From positions 39,246,698 through 39,310,697 of the forward strand of contig CM035806.1 of the NCBI GenBank assembly GCA_020466095.1: a stretch of DNA of 64,000 bases. Direction: 5' to 3'. Made by a program: the position numbers and the translations under genes. The stretch is from Chlorops oryzae. Taxonomy: Eukaryota > Arthropoda > Insecta > Diptera > Chloropidae. Shown piece after piece: positions 35,886-46,586 of this stretch (the first letter of the stretch is position 1; each line of letters opens with the position of its first letter). Below the pieces are notes generated by a model that was not told the origin of the DNA, searched no databases, and worked only from the letters and a program-made list of their open reading frames with translations.

Positions 35886-36765
35886 TATACCCGACACACT
35901 CTGTGTCGAGGGTATATTGCGTTTGTGTGGTTGTGTGTAACACCCAGAACCAGTCGAGATAGACCATACAAAATTTATATAGAAATGATCAGCGTCACCA
36001 GGAGATTCGATTTAGACATGTCCGTCCGTCTGTCCGTCTGTCCGTCTCTCTGTCCGTCTGTTTGTATACAGTTATCTTATCGAAGGAGTTGAGCTATCTT
36101 GACAAAATTTGGTATGCGCGCTCACGGGGACATGAGTAAGAACAAGTTCGAGAATGGACCCGATCGGACCATTTTTAGGGGTACCTCTAGTACTAGGGTC
36201 TGTTACGAAAATCACAAAAACTGCTCTAAACTCGAAGTTTTTCAACATATTTTGATGAAATTTGATATTTGAACATGTTTTAAGGCAAGTAATACGATTT
36301 CCAAAAATTTTAAAAGTGGGCGTGGCAGAAGGGCGTTTTTCGAAAATTGTCCCCTACACCCGAACTTCAAATGGGACTTGAACGAAAGTTGCAACTTATG
36401 CTTCTTTTGTAGCCATAAACATCCTCCCAAAAAATTTCCTAGATCGGTCCATTATTAAGGGTACCTCCAGTACTAGGGTCTGTCACAAAAATCTCAAAAC
36501 TGCCTCAAAATCGGACTTTTTCCAAATATTTCAATGAAACTTAGGATTTGAGCATATATTTAAGCCTCCGATTAGAATTCCAAAAAATTGGAAAATAGGG
36601 CGTGGCAGAGGGGCACTTTTCATAAAGATATATAACAAAAGTCGGTGTATTGGGCCCCCATATGGCCTTAAACACCTCTTGATATTAAAAATTATTTGAA
36701 CACGTGTGTCTGTGTCGGGTATTCTATTGTCAGGCTCGCCTGACTATAACACCCTTACTTGTTTG
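35886..36765 (+). repeat. Dispersed repeat, TATACCCGACACAC family, longest copy
   Basis: It starts with the hairpin terminus TATACCCGACACACTCTGTG and runs through CCAGTCGAGATAGACCATAC, a TCCGTCTG tandem stretch (36018-36063), GGACCCGATCGGACCATTTT and two GGGCGTGGCAGA blocks. It ends TGTGTCGGGTATTC, a CAGGCTCGCCTG palindrome and CTTACTTGTTTG. A small internal duplication repeats TACTAGGGTCTGT-ACGAAAATC-type sequence at about 36191 and 36472. No protein is encoded. Two other loci in the window share its 5' terminus. Confidence 0.7.
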
Positions 36766-36789
36766 TTTTTGCGTCAAAGAAATATTAAA

Positions 36790-36918
36790 TACGAGTAAAA
36801 TATGTCCGCTTAACAGGGGTGTCCACTTAAGAGGGAACTATTTGAGAAGCAGGAATATTAGAGCATTCCCAAAAAGTGCCCACTTAAAAGTAGTGTCCGC
36901 TTAAGAGAGAGTGCACTG
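36790..36918. mobile_element. pogo/Tc1-like MITE, TTAAGCGGACA family, copy 3 (left-truncated)
   Basis: TATGTCCGCTTAACAGGGGT, GAACTATTTGAGAAGCAGGA and GAGCATTCCCAAAAAGTGCC match the other two copies. The right end TCCGCTTAAGAGAGAGTGCA finishes CTG before TA. The left terminus is missing. Confidence 0.65.
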
Positions 36919-37130
36919 TATTTGCTTTTTGAGCGTGCTGCCACTATTTTTGGATATCTCCGGATATTAAAAAATCTCTTTTTTATTCTGCTTTCTGTAG
37001 AAATAAGGATAGCGAAAAAATCCCTTTGAAGTACTAAAATTAAGCTGAAAAAAAGAATTCCTTCAAAAGGGGAAAAATTACTCAATCTGACATCTTCTGA
37101 CATTAGGAAAAAGTTCCCGCGAATTACTTT

Positions 37131-37876
37131 AAGGGGGTTGTCTCATTGGCGAGGCTTCTTTTGGACGTTTTTTAAAAAAATTCCTGGTAGAAAATGAAAA
37201 GAGCTTTTTCAATTTGGTTTTTTTTTTATTGTGTTAGGAATGAATGAAAGTTAATAAAGAAGTACTTTGTTTTTGTTTATGAGAGGGCGGTTCAAAAAGT
37301 TCTCGGCCGACAAAGTGGATGCTCAAAAAAAAAGGTTTAGTGCTGCCTGCCACGATTCCAGGTCTCCAAGTTGTCCGAAATGAAAAAGAAAAACGGGGTT
37401 ATAATCAGTATAGAAGTCATTATGGCGTGAACCTAAAAAATAATTTTGGCATTTTTTTTTTACAAAATGGCGGCCATTGAAAAATGACCCATAGATTTCA
37501 GGTATATTTTTTTGTAGTTCAGTGTAAAAAAAAAATAGTAAAAAAAATTTGTGAAAATTAAGATTGAGGTTCACGCCATAATTGTGACAATTCTGCGTCG
37601 AATTCACTTCGTTTCATTAAAATCGGTCGAGTTGAGCCGGAGAAATCGTTGCAGCCAGTTCAAAAAAGTGGTTTCGAAATAAATGCATTTAAAGTTTGAA
37701 GCAACGCTAAAATTACTCGTTTTAGCGCTGATCTTGCTCGATAAAGAAGGCTATATCCTCTTAACTATTTCGAATTTCACAAATTCCTTTTGGCATGATA
37801 TTCTCAAATATCCAAGCAATAAAATAATGCAAAAAAAAATGGCAAAAAAATGTTTGCCCAATGAGACAACCCCCTT
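37131..37876. mobile_element. TIR element, AAGGGGGTTGTCTCATTGG ends
   Basis: AAGGGGGTTGTCTCATTGGC at the left is inverted exactly as CCAATGAGACAACCCCCTT at the right. The 746-bp interior is AT-rich and encodes nothing recognisable. The target duplication is uncertain. Confidence 0.7.
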
Positions 37877-38236
37877 CCCTTAAGAGGTCGTCCTTCAACG
37901 TAAGAGAGCCTTCGTGCTCCCCCTTTGAGTACTGTGCACTTGTGCCACTGTTGCCAGTTAGGGGATATATACCGTCAATGTTTCAAATTACGCCAAAAAT
38001 TTATTTCAAAAATTCGCTATAAAAAAAAAACTTATTCCATAAAAATTTCCCAAAACATTTTTCTCCCTTAAGTCTCCCCTAAAGACCAGAAATTTCCCAC
38101 AATTTAGGCCAGATTATTCTAAGATGGCAGCACTGGTTCACATATCTTTCAACCGACGCGACGTCTTAAATCATCGAAATTGTGTAACGTACTTTTTCCT
38201 CATTTCACAACGATAATTGTCTGAGAAAGAGAGAGT

Positions 38237-38286
<50 letters not shown>

Positions 38287-40455
38287 TTTTTATCGCAAAT
38301 TTTATGAGAATTCTTATCAAATTCAACAACTCCGGCGGCGACGAGCCAACAAGTAGCCCTATGCGGGAAGCCCTATCTATGTATAAACTCGTCCATAAAA
38401 ATAAAATTCTCATCAAGTAAAGCAAGAAACTCCGAATGTCAAAGTTTCCTTCGGTCGCAATTACGTTGGTCAAGTGACTAGAAAAGATGACAAAAAACCG
38501 ACAAGAGACGAACGAGCCCACAACATGTATAAAGCGGAGTAACCAAATATGTACCTTTATAAGTGTATAGTTACGTCCGACTCCAAGACGGTTAGAGATA
38601 AAGATATGATGAGTGCGGGAAGTGCGGAGTGGTGGCGATGGTGAGCGAACGAGGGCGAGGGACTTCGTCGAACTTGCCGCACTTGTTTCTGGTCAGTTGC
38701 ACATCGTGTGAATAAATAAATGACTCGGCATCTTGGCCAAAAGAGGTTCTGATTTAGCGCTTGACACAGGTGAATGCGTGCAGACAACGAACGACAGAGC
38801 CTTGGCCGAGCGATTCCGCTAAGTCATAGGGGTCCTAATTGTGAGAGAGCACCATCAGAAAGTGTCGCTCTGGGCGTTGATGTGCATCAAAGTTTGCTGC
38901 AGGCGAGACTCAACTTTGAACGTGGAGAGTTTTGTGTCACTGTGGGAAAATCCAAATTAAAAGAAGAAGTCACTGAATCATGCACTTCTTTTGTAACGGT
39001 TTTCTGTTTTTCCCCCTCCCGACTTTCCTTGTGCATGGTAGTATGCACTTGAAAGTTACCCAATTTAAGAGTAATTTGTCAAAAGAAGACTAGAGCTTCT
39101 AACTTGATTGAAGGAATTTGAAGAAGAGCGATCCTTGCATATGTATGTATGTATGTATGTATGTCCACTATTATTTTTCCGGTTGAGCAGAGGACATCTG
39201 ACCTTATTTGAATTTTAGCTTACCTATATTTGAATACCAATTAATAAGTATTAATCCTAGAAAATTTTTCAAGTTTCCTTCAAAACCCTTTCCTTCCTTA
39301 TATACGAGTATAAAAAAAAATAAAAATAATAAATAAAAAACTCCATTGAATTGAAAAAATTCAAAAATTCAAAAATTCAAAAATTCAAAAACTTCTCAAG
39401 CGGATTACAACCATCAAATGCCTCGAAAAAGAGCATTTCAAAACACTCTAATGACCATTTATAAATTGCTCTTGTGTAAGCCTTTGCAACTTACAAGTTT
39501 CAATTGCGCACCTTTCACAATTTTTCGACAGAAACTCTATGTAATCCTCTTGATCACAGCTTCATCCATCATATGAATTAAAACGACAAAGGAAAAGGAA
39601 AAGCTAAAGTAAAAGTAAAAGTAAAAAAATACATTGTAACTTGACCACTTTCACAGCTGTCCTTTCGATGCCAAAACTGGTCGCAGCTCTTCACCCCTTT
39701 TCGCACCAACGCGTCGCAATACCCCGAACTTGCTAGTCTTTTGACGATCACAAAACCAAAAAAAAAAAAAAAAGACAATCCTGTACGCTAGCCTGCCAAA
39801 TTATGAAAATTAATTATGCCACACAGCCTTTCTTTTTTGCTCACTGTTTTCATATGGACGTATGGACGTATGTACACAAATATCCTTTCGGCAAACCCCT
39901 TGATTTGTCCTTTGTTTTAATTTGCTTTTCGGTTACTGATTTCTTTTTTGGAATTTTTTTTCCGCTCCTTGGAAAACTTGAGATTTATGATTGCCTTTTT
40001 CCGTCTTCTCCCTTACAATATGCACAAAGGACTTGTAATGATTCAATTAAACGAACGACTCAGCCAAATATTGACCAGGACGAAAGAGAGCGCTGCATGT
40101 GAAACTGATGCTAAACAGGGATCAAAATTTTTTGTTTTGGCTTTTGTTGCTCTCTTGGGCATGTCTTTTCTACATATGTATATTTTTTATCGTCATTTAT
40201 GATAAAACCTTTATGATGCCTTCACAAAAACGAAACAAGTTGAAAGGTCATTTTTCGTTAGCGGATTTTCGTTCGACTTCTCGTAGTTAGACGGTGCCGT
40301 TTTTTAGTTTTAGGCAACGTGCTTAGCACAGGAGCGAGCCCTGGAAAGAAAGCCTTTAAAGTCCTTTAAACGATTTTCAATCTTCTAAATGTTTTGCATT
40401 ATATTAAGATGACTCTGGTATTTCGTTTCCCCTCCTGTAATTTTCTTTTATATGT
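37877..40455. other. Gene-free interval with GA microsatellite
   Basis: A GA-rich run lies at 38223-38287, TATG repeats at 39139-39162, and AAATTC tandem units at 39359-39391. No exon is supported. Confidence 0.5.
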
Positions 40456-40456
40456 T

Positions 40457-40499
<43 letters not shown>

Positions 40500-40501
40500 T
40501 C

Positions 40502-40552
<51 letters not shown>

Positions 40553-40563
40553 TAATAATAATA

Positions 40564-40655
<92 letters not shown>
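40456..40655. repeat. (TAA)n microsatellite at the left edge of unit A
   Basis: Roughly 65 TAA units with three small interruptions directly precede the truncated reverse transcriptase. R4/Dong-type elements are known to insert into TAA repeats, so this is probably the target or the tail of a previous insertion. Confidence 0.9.
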
Positions 40656-40656
<1 letters not shown>

Positions 40657-41617
40657 TCTAAAGAACAGCAATTATGGATACCAGCTCAGAGCATCAGACA
40701 CAAGTAAGATCTCCCACTGTTTCTACATGGATGACATAAAAGTATATGCCAACACACAAAGCAATTTATTCTACCTATTGCAGATAGTTGAATCGTTCTC
40801 CACCGACATAAAAATGCAGTTTGGAATAGATAAGTGTAAAACGCAAAACATCACAAAAGGCAAAAATGCACCAAACGCGGAACCACACATTACAATAGAT
40901 AATATGGAACAAAAGAAAACAATAACCAAAGAATTTAAAAATAGGCTCACACACATACTTAAGACAAGACTTAATAGCAGAAATTTAATAAAATCAATAA
41001 ACACGTTCGCCATCCCTCTCCTAACGTATTCCTTTGGAATAATCCAATGGTCTACAACCGACCTGAAAGCTCTGGACACCCAAATAAGAACCCTACTCAC
41101 TAGATACAGATATCACCACCCAAAAGCCGCGATAGAGCGAATTAACCTGCCAAGATGTGAGGGAGGACGCGGTATAATTAACTTAGCAACTCTACATCGA
41201 AAACAGATAGCCAAACTAAGAAGCTACTTTTACAACAACGCAAAAACATCCACGCTATACTCAAAAATAGTCCAAGCAGATGACAACCTCACACCATTAA
41301 ACCTTAAAAACAATAGGCCGATCCAACAAACTACCATAACCGATCTGATAACAGCCTGGAAATCAAAGACCATACATGGAAGATACCCAAACGAAATAGA
41401 CCAACCTAATGTTGACAAAACCAACACACACAAATGGCTCAAAACTGGCCAAATATATCCCGAAACAGAGGGATTCATAATAGCCATTCAAGATGGAGTT
41501 GTCAACACAAGAAACTACATAAAATACATCCTGAAAACTCCGCAAACAGATGATCGATGCAGAATATGTGCTCAAGCACCTGAGACTGTCGCTCACATAC
41601 TCAATGGATGCACATAG
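40656..41617 (+). pseudogene. R4/Dong-like non-LTR retrotransposon RT fragment, copy A
   Basis: The open frame begins at the edge of the TAA array and runs to 41617. It starts within reverse transcriptase just ahead of catalytic box C: SKISHCFYMDDIKVYA places the YMDD motif at about 40724-40735. DIKMQFGIDKCK, ERINLPRCEGGRGIINLATL and the CRICAQAPETVAHILNGC zinc motif (C-x2-C-x7-H-x4-C) are hallmarks of the R2/R4 superclade with a restriction-like endonuclease. The first ATG (40727) lies inside the motif and is not a real start. The 5' end (finger region) and the endonuclease after the zinc motif are missing; the frame is cut by antisense LINE sequence at about 41612-41618. Being placed beside (TAA)n fits the Dong target preference. 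It is non-functional as it stands. Confidence 0.85.
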
Positions 41618-42601
41618 CCAGTTTATCCGCTAGCTCATTTCCAGCAACTGCCGTGTGATCAGGGACCCAGTATAAATCTACTTTATTGCGTGCCGATAGT
41701 TTTTGAAGTAGTCTAAAGCATTCAAGGACTTGCTTTGAATTGAAACCCCACGCTGATAGGGCTTTAAGAGAGGCCTGCCTGTCAGAAAAGATGACAATGT
41801 TTAGGCCAGCGGAGTTGTTGCTGATTATGGATCTTGCGCAATTATTAATTGCATAAATTTCAGCTCCGAAAACACTAGGCCATTTGCCCATAGGTTCCGA
41901 TATTCTGGTGCCTGGTCCATATATTATATATCTGCACCAGTTCCTTCATCCATTTTTGATACATCGGTGTACTGAATCAGGCTTTCGGGGTCAACTTCAA
42001 TGCCTCCATTGGCCCACGTTGTCCGGGATGGGAAGTGTACTTTGAATTTTCTTCCAAAGTGGAGTTCTGAGTCCATAAAATCACCCACACAAAATGGTAT
42101 TTTATTGACTCCAAAATGCTTTAAAATTTTTTGATGACCATAGTCATGAAGAAGCTGTTTGGAGGGTATCTTCAGCCTAATTGCACAAAGTGCAGCTGAT
42201 GTTTGGACGTGAATGTGCAAGGGAGTCAGCCCAACAATAGCTTCAAGTGCTACTGTAGGGCATGTCTTCATCGCACCGGTTAGTAAGAGACACGCAAGTC
42301 GCTGAAGTTTTGAGCACATGGTAATAGACTTAGTTTGTGTGACCTTTTGCCACCAGACTAGACAACCATATGTGAAAATTGGACGTACCACTGTCTGGTA
42401 AATCCAGAAAATGATTTTGGGGTTAAGGCCCCAAGTTTTTCCTATACAAGACCGCGTTGTCCATAGGGCTCTTTGTGCCCTCCTTTGTGTGTTCCAATTA
42501 AGTTTGCTATCGGGGATAACTCCTAAATACTTTACTTCATTGGAATAGGGAATGTTAAAATCTCCGAGGATGATAGAACCCAAGTTCAACTTACGTTTCA
42601 A
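41612..42601 (-). pseudogene. LOA/I-type LINE fragment: RT C-terminus plus RNase H, copy A
   Basis: The minus-strand frame 42601-41924 holds the end of a reverse transcriptase (VKYLGVIPDSKLNWNTQRRA, PIFTYGCLVWWQKV) and the start of RNase H (YTDVSKMDEGTGA). A second frame, 41891-41612, continues the RNase H domain with FGAEIYAINNCA, FSDRQASLKAL and WVPDHTAVAGNELADKLA, which supply the catalytic E, D and D. A small insertion between them shifts the frame. RNase H after RT is typical of LOA, I and R1-like lineages. The 5' part (endonuclease and most of RT) is absent, and the element is inverted with respect to the neighbouring Dong-like fragment. Confidence 0.82.
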
Positions 42602-42814
42602 TCAGGCATGTTACGGAAATCAAGATTGTCAGAATCGGACGATTTCCGAAATTTCATGTGGCCTACAATTCGTTATCGCACAACTTTTTTTTCATAATAA
42701 CAGATGAAAGGCACACATACATATATTCAGTCCCTTCGAATTGAAAAGTCATAATCGGCTTGATTTTTAGCAGCATTTAAAGTTTTTGACGATTGTAACT
42801 ATTAGTGATTTCCG

Positions 42815-44276
42815 TAAGTCCTGTAAAAATAAAATGTGTCTCCGACGACTGTCGCCTACACCGAAAAAAATCCGTAGGTAATATTGAAGAAATGGGCTGC
42901 GTTATTGAAGAAACGGCAGTAAAAATAGAGCTAACTAAAAAAAGCAATCAATATGAATAAAGACGATATTCAATATGAAAAAATTCAAATCAGGAAAAAA
43001 ATTTCGTTATATTGAAGAAATATCTTCATATCTACGAAATTATTTTAGTCAAATTTCTTCAAGTATATTATCCTGCTTCGTTATATTTAAGAAATTTCTT
43101 CATATCTACGAAAATAATTATTGATATTGAATAAATTTCTTCAATATTACAAAAGATTTTCTTCAATATGAAGAAATTTATTGAAATACGCAACCCTGCT
43201 TAGTTATATTGAAGAAATTTCTTCATATTTATATATTTAAAAATTTCATCATATGTATTAACTGTTGTGAGCCCCGTCTGTCTCACATCTCCTATTTTTT
43301 ATAGACAAGAAAATCGTCCAAATTTCATACACACAAAACAGTATATTAACTTTCTCATTGCAAGCAATAATGATTGACTAAATAAAGACTCGCGATAAGA
43401 ATTAAAAAACAATTTTATGTATATATGATTGTGTGGTTAAAAGGACGAAAATTCTAAAATATTATGAAAGGACTTAAAGAAATTTTTCAAAATTTTATTT
43501 ATTTATTTATTATTAAAGTTAGGAGAGTTTCCAAAACTATACTAACTTAGATTATTTATAGCGCTGGCAATATTTTCTTTCAATTTTCAAATTAAACACA
43601 ATTTCGCTGCTTCCATAAAAAAGGCGTTTTCACTTCATGGACGAACTTTGCTTATGACGCTGAATCTTCTGCCTTAAGACTCATCAACCCCAAGAACTTC
43701 TTAAAAATATTCAATTTTTCGTAATATTGAAGAAATTCTTCATATCTCAAGAATTACATTAGTCATATTGAAGAAATTTCATTATTTATACGAAATAAAT
43801 TCGTTATATTTAATATATAAATTAATTTTAAGACAATTTCTTCGTCATATTGAAAAAATTTCTTCATATTTACGAAAATAATTTCTTTATATTCACGAAT
43901 ACGTTTTGTTATATTAACGAAATTTCTTCATATCAAGAAACAAATTACGTCATATTGAAGAAATTTCTTCATTTATACGAAAATTCTAAATTTTAAAATG
44001 TCCTACGAAAGCTTTTGTCATATGTAAGAAAATTTCTTTAGTATGAAGAAATGTTTTCGTACCTATGAAGAAATTTTGTTATATTGATTAAACTATTTAA
44101 CTCATATTGAAGAATTTTTTTTCGTTCCATTCACAAAATTTCTGCAATATAACAAATATTTTCGTCAGCATGAAGAAAACTCGTTATATTGACTAAAATT
44201 CGTATTCAAATATTTACGAAAATTTTTAATCAATATTACTGCCGATATTTCTTTCAGTGTAGTATGGAACTAGACT
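42815..44276. mobile_element. AGTCCTG-family MITE interrupted by another MITE, copy A
   Basis: AAGTCCTGT, AAAATAAAATGTGTCTCCGA and CGACTGTCGCCTA precede the insertion, and GTATGGAACTAGACTAA follows it. Together these parts correspond to one arm of the 166-bp palindromic MITE at 3549-3714. The other arm is reduced to its first bases. Confidence 0.7.
42859..44259. mobile_element. 1.4-kb TIR element rich in GAAGAAATTTCTTC palindromes, copy A
   Basis: The ends CACCGAAAAAAATCC...GTAATATTGA and TCAATATTACTGCCGATATT-TCTTTCAGTG are degenerate inverted repeats. TA is duplicated at 42857-42858 and 44260-44261, restoring the host MITE sequence CCTA/GTATGG. The interior carries many diverged units of ATTGAAGAAATTTCTTCATA in two clusters (about 42880-43250 and 43720-44230) separated by about 470 bp of unrelated AT-rich DNA. 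No transposase is present. TA duplication suggests a Tc1/mariner-type mobiliser. Confidence 0.75.
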
Positions 44277-44578
44277 AACATGCCCGATAATCTTGTTCTC
44301 TAACACATGATATCGATTTTTTTAAATTTTCTTGCATTTACAGAATAGGGATGGGCAATATCTGAAGATCAATCGACAGTGACGATACGTGCGTATCGCA
44401 AAAATATATCGATATATCGATTTTTATTCAATATTCTTTTTTCAAACAAAACATCCTTTTTCGCACATTCGTTGAACTTATTTATATTGGTCTGGATAAA
44501 CAACAATATTATTTATAAAAATTTGGAACAGCTTCGAAAGAGAGTTTTAGCTTCTTACATAGAAAAATTTTGGCTCTG

Positions 44579-44650
44579 GGATAGCGTAGGGGATGCCATG
44601 CCTGCTATGCTCTTGAACCCAGGGTTTGAGCTTCGATTCCCGGCACAGGC
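44579..44650 (+). repeat. tRNA-related SINE fragment, copy A
   Basis: GATAGCGTAGGGGATGCC resembles box A and GAGCTTCGATTCCCGGC resembles box B. The ending GGCACAGGCAAAACAGAGTG is like that of the SINE head at 2571. It is duplicated at 59159-59230. Confidence 0.5.
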
Positions 44651-45058
44651 AAAACAGAGTGTAATGTTCCACAGCCTAGCACTGTTTTTCCAGAAAATCG
44701 CATATTAGGGGCACACTACGAAAAAAGGCCCTTACGGTATCAAAATGGGCCGATCCAAGGCCTAAGTAGCATCCACTGCAACATACATACATATACATAG
44801 GTACATACAACATCAGAATTTTTTACTGTTCAAAAGTGATAAAAAATTATTTCGTTTTTGATGTCAAAATAACAATGGCTTCATGAACCGTTTTATTTTT
44901 GAGTATTTTTTTACACTTTTTTCAAACTGTGTACGCTAAAAGAAGTTCTGGACTCCTATTCGTGAGATATCAAAAAAGTATTTTTCGGATTCTTAAAGTC
45001 CAAGGGGCTCTCTCCGGTTATGTCATAGAGAAAAAAAAACGCTTCAGAAATAGGTATG

Positions 45059-45141
45059 TTCCCGTACTGCACGAAACTGCCTAATACTGCCCAATTTTCA
45101 TACAGTTTTCCAACAATTGGGCAGTTTCTCGTGCAGTACGG
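45059..45141. repeat. Small hairpin, copy A
   Basis: TTCCCGTACTGCACGAAACT followed by GCC is mirrored by GGGCAGTTTCTCGTGCAGTA followed by CGG, with one unpaired base in the stem. It may be a very short MITE. The duplicate lies at 59639-59721. Confidence 0.6.
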
Positions 45142-45190
45142 TAACGGACGTATTAATGAAATATTCGGATATTCGACTTGTCATTGGTGT

Positions 45191-45199
45191 AATAATAAT

Positions 45200-45253
<54 letters not shown>

Positions 45254-45275
45254 TAATTAATAATAATAATAATAA
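45191..45275. repeat. (TAA)n microsatellite between units A and B
   Basis: About 27 TAA units with short ATTAAT interruptions join the end of copy A to the start of copy B. Confidence 0.9.
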
Positions 45276-46238
45276 TTCTAAAGAACAGCAATTATGGATA
45301 CCAGCTCAGAGCATCAGACACAAGTAAGATCTCCCACTGTTTCTACATGGATGACATAAAAGTATATGCCAACACACAAAGCAATTTATTCTACCTATTG
45401 CAGATAGTTGAATCGTTCTCCACCGACATAAAAATGCAGTTTGGAATAGATAAGTGTAAAACGCAAAACATCACAAAAGGCAAAAATGCACCAAACGCGG
45501 AACCACACATTACAATAGATAATATGGAACAAAAGAAAACAATAACCAAAGAATTTAAAAATAGGCTCACACACATACTTAAGACAAGACTTAATAGCAG
45601 AAATTTAATAAAATCAATAAACACGTTCGCCATCCCTCTCCTAACGTATTCCTTTGGAATAATCCAATGGTCTACAACCGACCTGAAAGCTCTGGACACC
45701 CAAATAAGAACCCTACTCACTAGATACAGATATCACCACCCAAAAGCCGCGATAGAGCGAATTAACCTGCCAAGATGTGAGGGAGGACGCGGTATAATTA
45801 ACTTAGCAACTCTACATCGAAAACAGATAGCCAAACTTAAGAAGCTACTTTTACAACAACGCAAAAACATCCACGCTATACTCAAAAATAGTCCAAGCAG
45901 ATGACAACCTCACACCATTAAACCTTAAAAACAATAGGCCGATCCAACAAACTACCATAACCGATCTGATAACAGCCTGGAAATCAAAGACCATACATGG
46001 AAGATACCCAAACGAAATAGACCAACCTAATGTTGACAAAACCAACACACACAAATGGCTCAAAACTGGCCAAATATATCCCGAAACAGAGGGATTCATA
46101 ATAGCCATTCAAGATGGAGTTGTCAACACAAGAAACTACATAAAATACATCCTGAAAACTCCGCAAACAGATGATCGATGCCGAATATGTGCTCAAGCAC
46201 CTGAGACTGTCGCTCACATACTCAATGGATGCACATAG
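45276..46238 (+). pseudogene. R4/Dong-like RT fragment, copy B
   Basis: It is the same truncated fragment as at 40656-41617, including YMDD and the later zinc motif. One extra T at about 45837 breaks the frame, so the continuous frame stops at 45904 and the zinc motif lies in another frame. That single-base difference from copy A is either genuine decay or an assembly error. Confidence 0.83.
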
Positions 46239-46586
46239 CCAGTTTATCCGCTAGCTCATTTCCAGCAACTGCCGTGTGATCAGGGACCCAGTAATAAATC
46301 TACTTTATTGCGTGCCGATAGTTTTTGAAGTAGTCTAAAGCATTCAAGGACTTGCTTTGAATTGAAGCCCCACGCTGATAGGGCTTTAAGAGAGGCCTGC
46401 CTGTCAGAAAAGATGACAATGTTTAGGCCAGCGGAGTTGTTGCTGATTATGGATCTTGCGCAATTATTAATTGCATAAATTTCAGCTCCGAAAACACTAG
46501 GCCATTTGCCCAAAGGTTCCGATATTCTGGTGCCTGGTCCATATATTATATATCTGCACCAGTTCCTTCATCCATTTTTGATACAT
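46233..46586 (-). pseudogene. LOA/I-type LINE fragment, copy B, RNase H part
   Basis: This is the 3' part of the LINE fragment (compare 41612-41965), cut off at ACAT (46583-46586) by insertion of the LTR element. A one-base insertion near 46291 additionally breaks the RNase H frame relative to copy A. Confidence 0.8.
46583..46586. other. Left 4-bp target-site duplication (ACAT)
   Basis: ACAT directly precedes the left LTR and is repeated at 56540-56543. The uninterrupted site GATACATCGGTG is visible in unit A near 41958, which confirms the duplication. Confidence 0.93.

Larger units (their letters stand above)
40656..45190. repeat. Composite tandem unit, copy A
   Basis: This ~4.5 kb unit is repeated at 45276-59770, where copy B is enlarged by the LTR retrotransposon. 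From left to right it contains a Dong-like RT fragment, an antisense LOA/I-like fragment, AT-rich DNA, a nested pair of MITEs, a SINE fragment and a small hairpin. It ends CATTGGTGTAA at another TAA array. In the first ~1.3 kb I noted three substitutions and two one-base indels against copy B. In the last ~2.6 kb I noted only one one-base indel. Confidence 0.9.

Noticed and set aside
40456..40671. Minus-strand frame made almost wholly of isoleucine
   Set aside because: It is a translation of the (TAA)n microsatellite and has no protein meaning.
40771..41100. 109-codon minus-strand frame opposite the Dong-like RT, also at 45391-45720, with further shadows at 41230-41596
   Set aside because: They are antisense shadows of the well-supported RT frame; the duplication of the unit alone explains their recurrence.
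42880..44230. CRISPR-like array in the GAAGAAATTTCTTC region
   Set aside because: The units are diverged, irregularly spaced and lie inside a TIR element of a eukaryotic genome.
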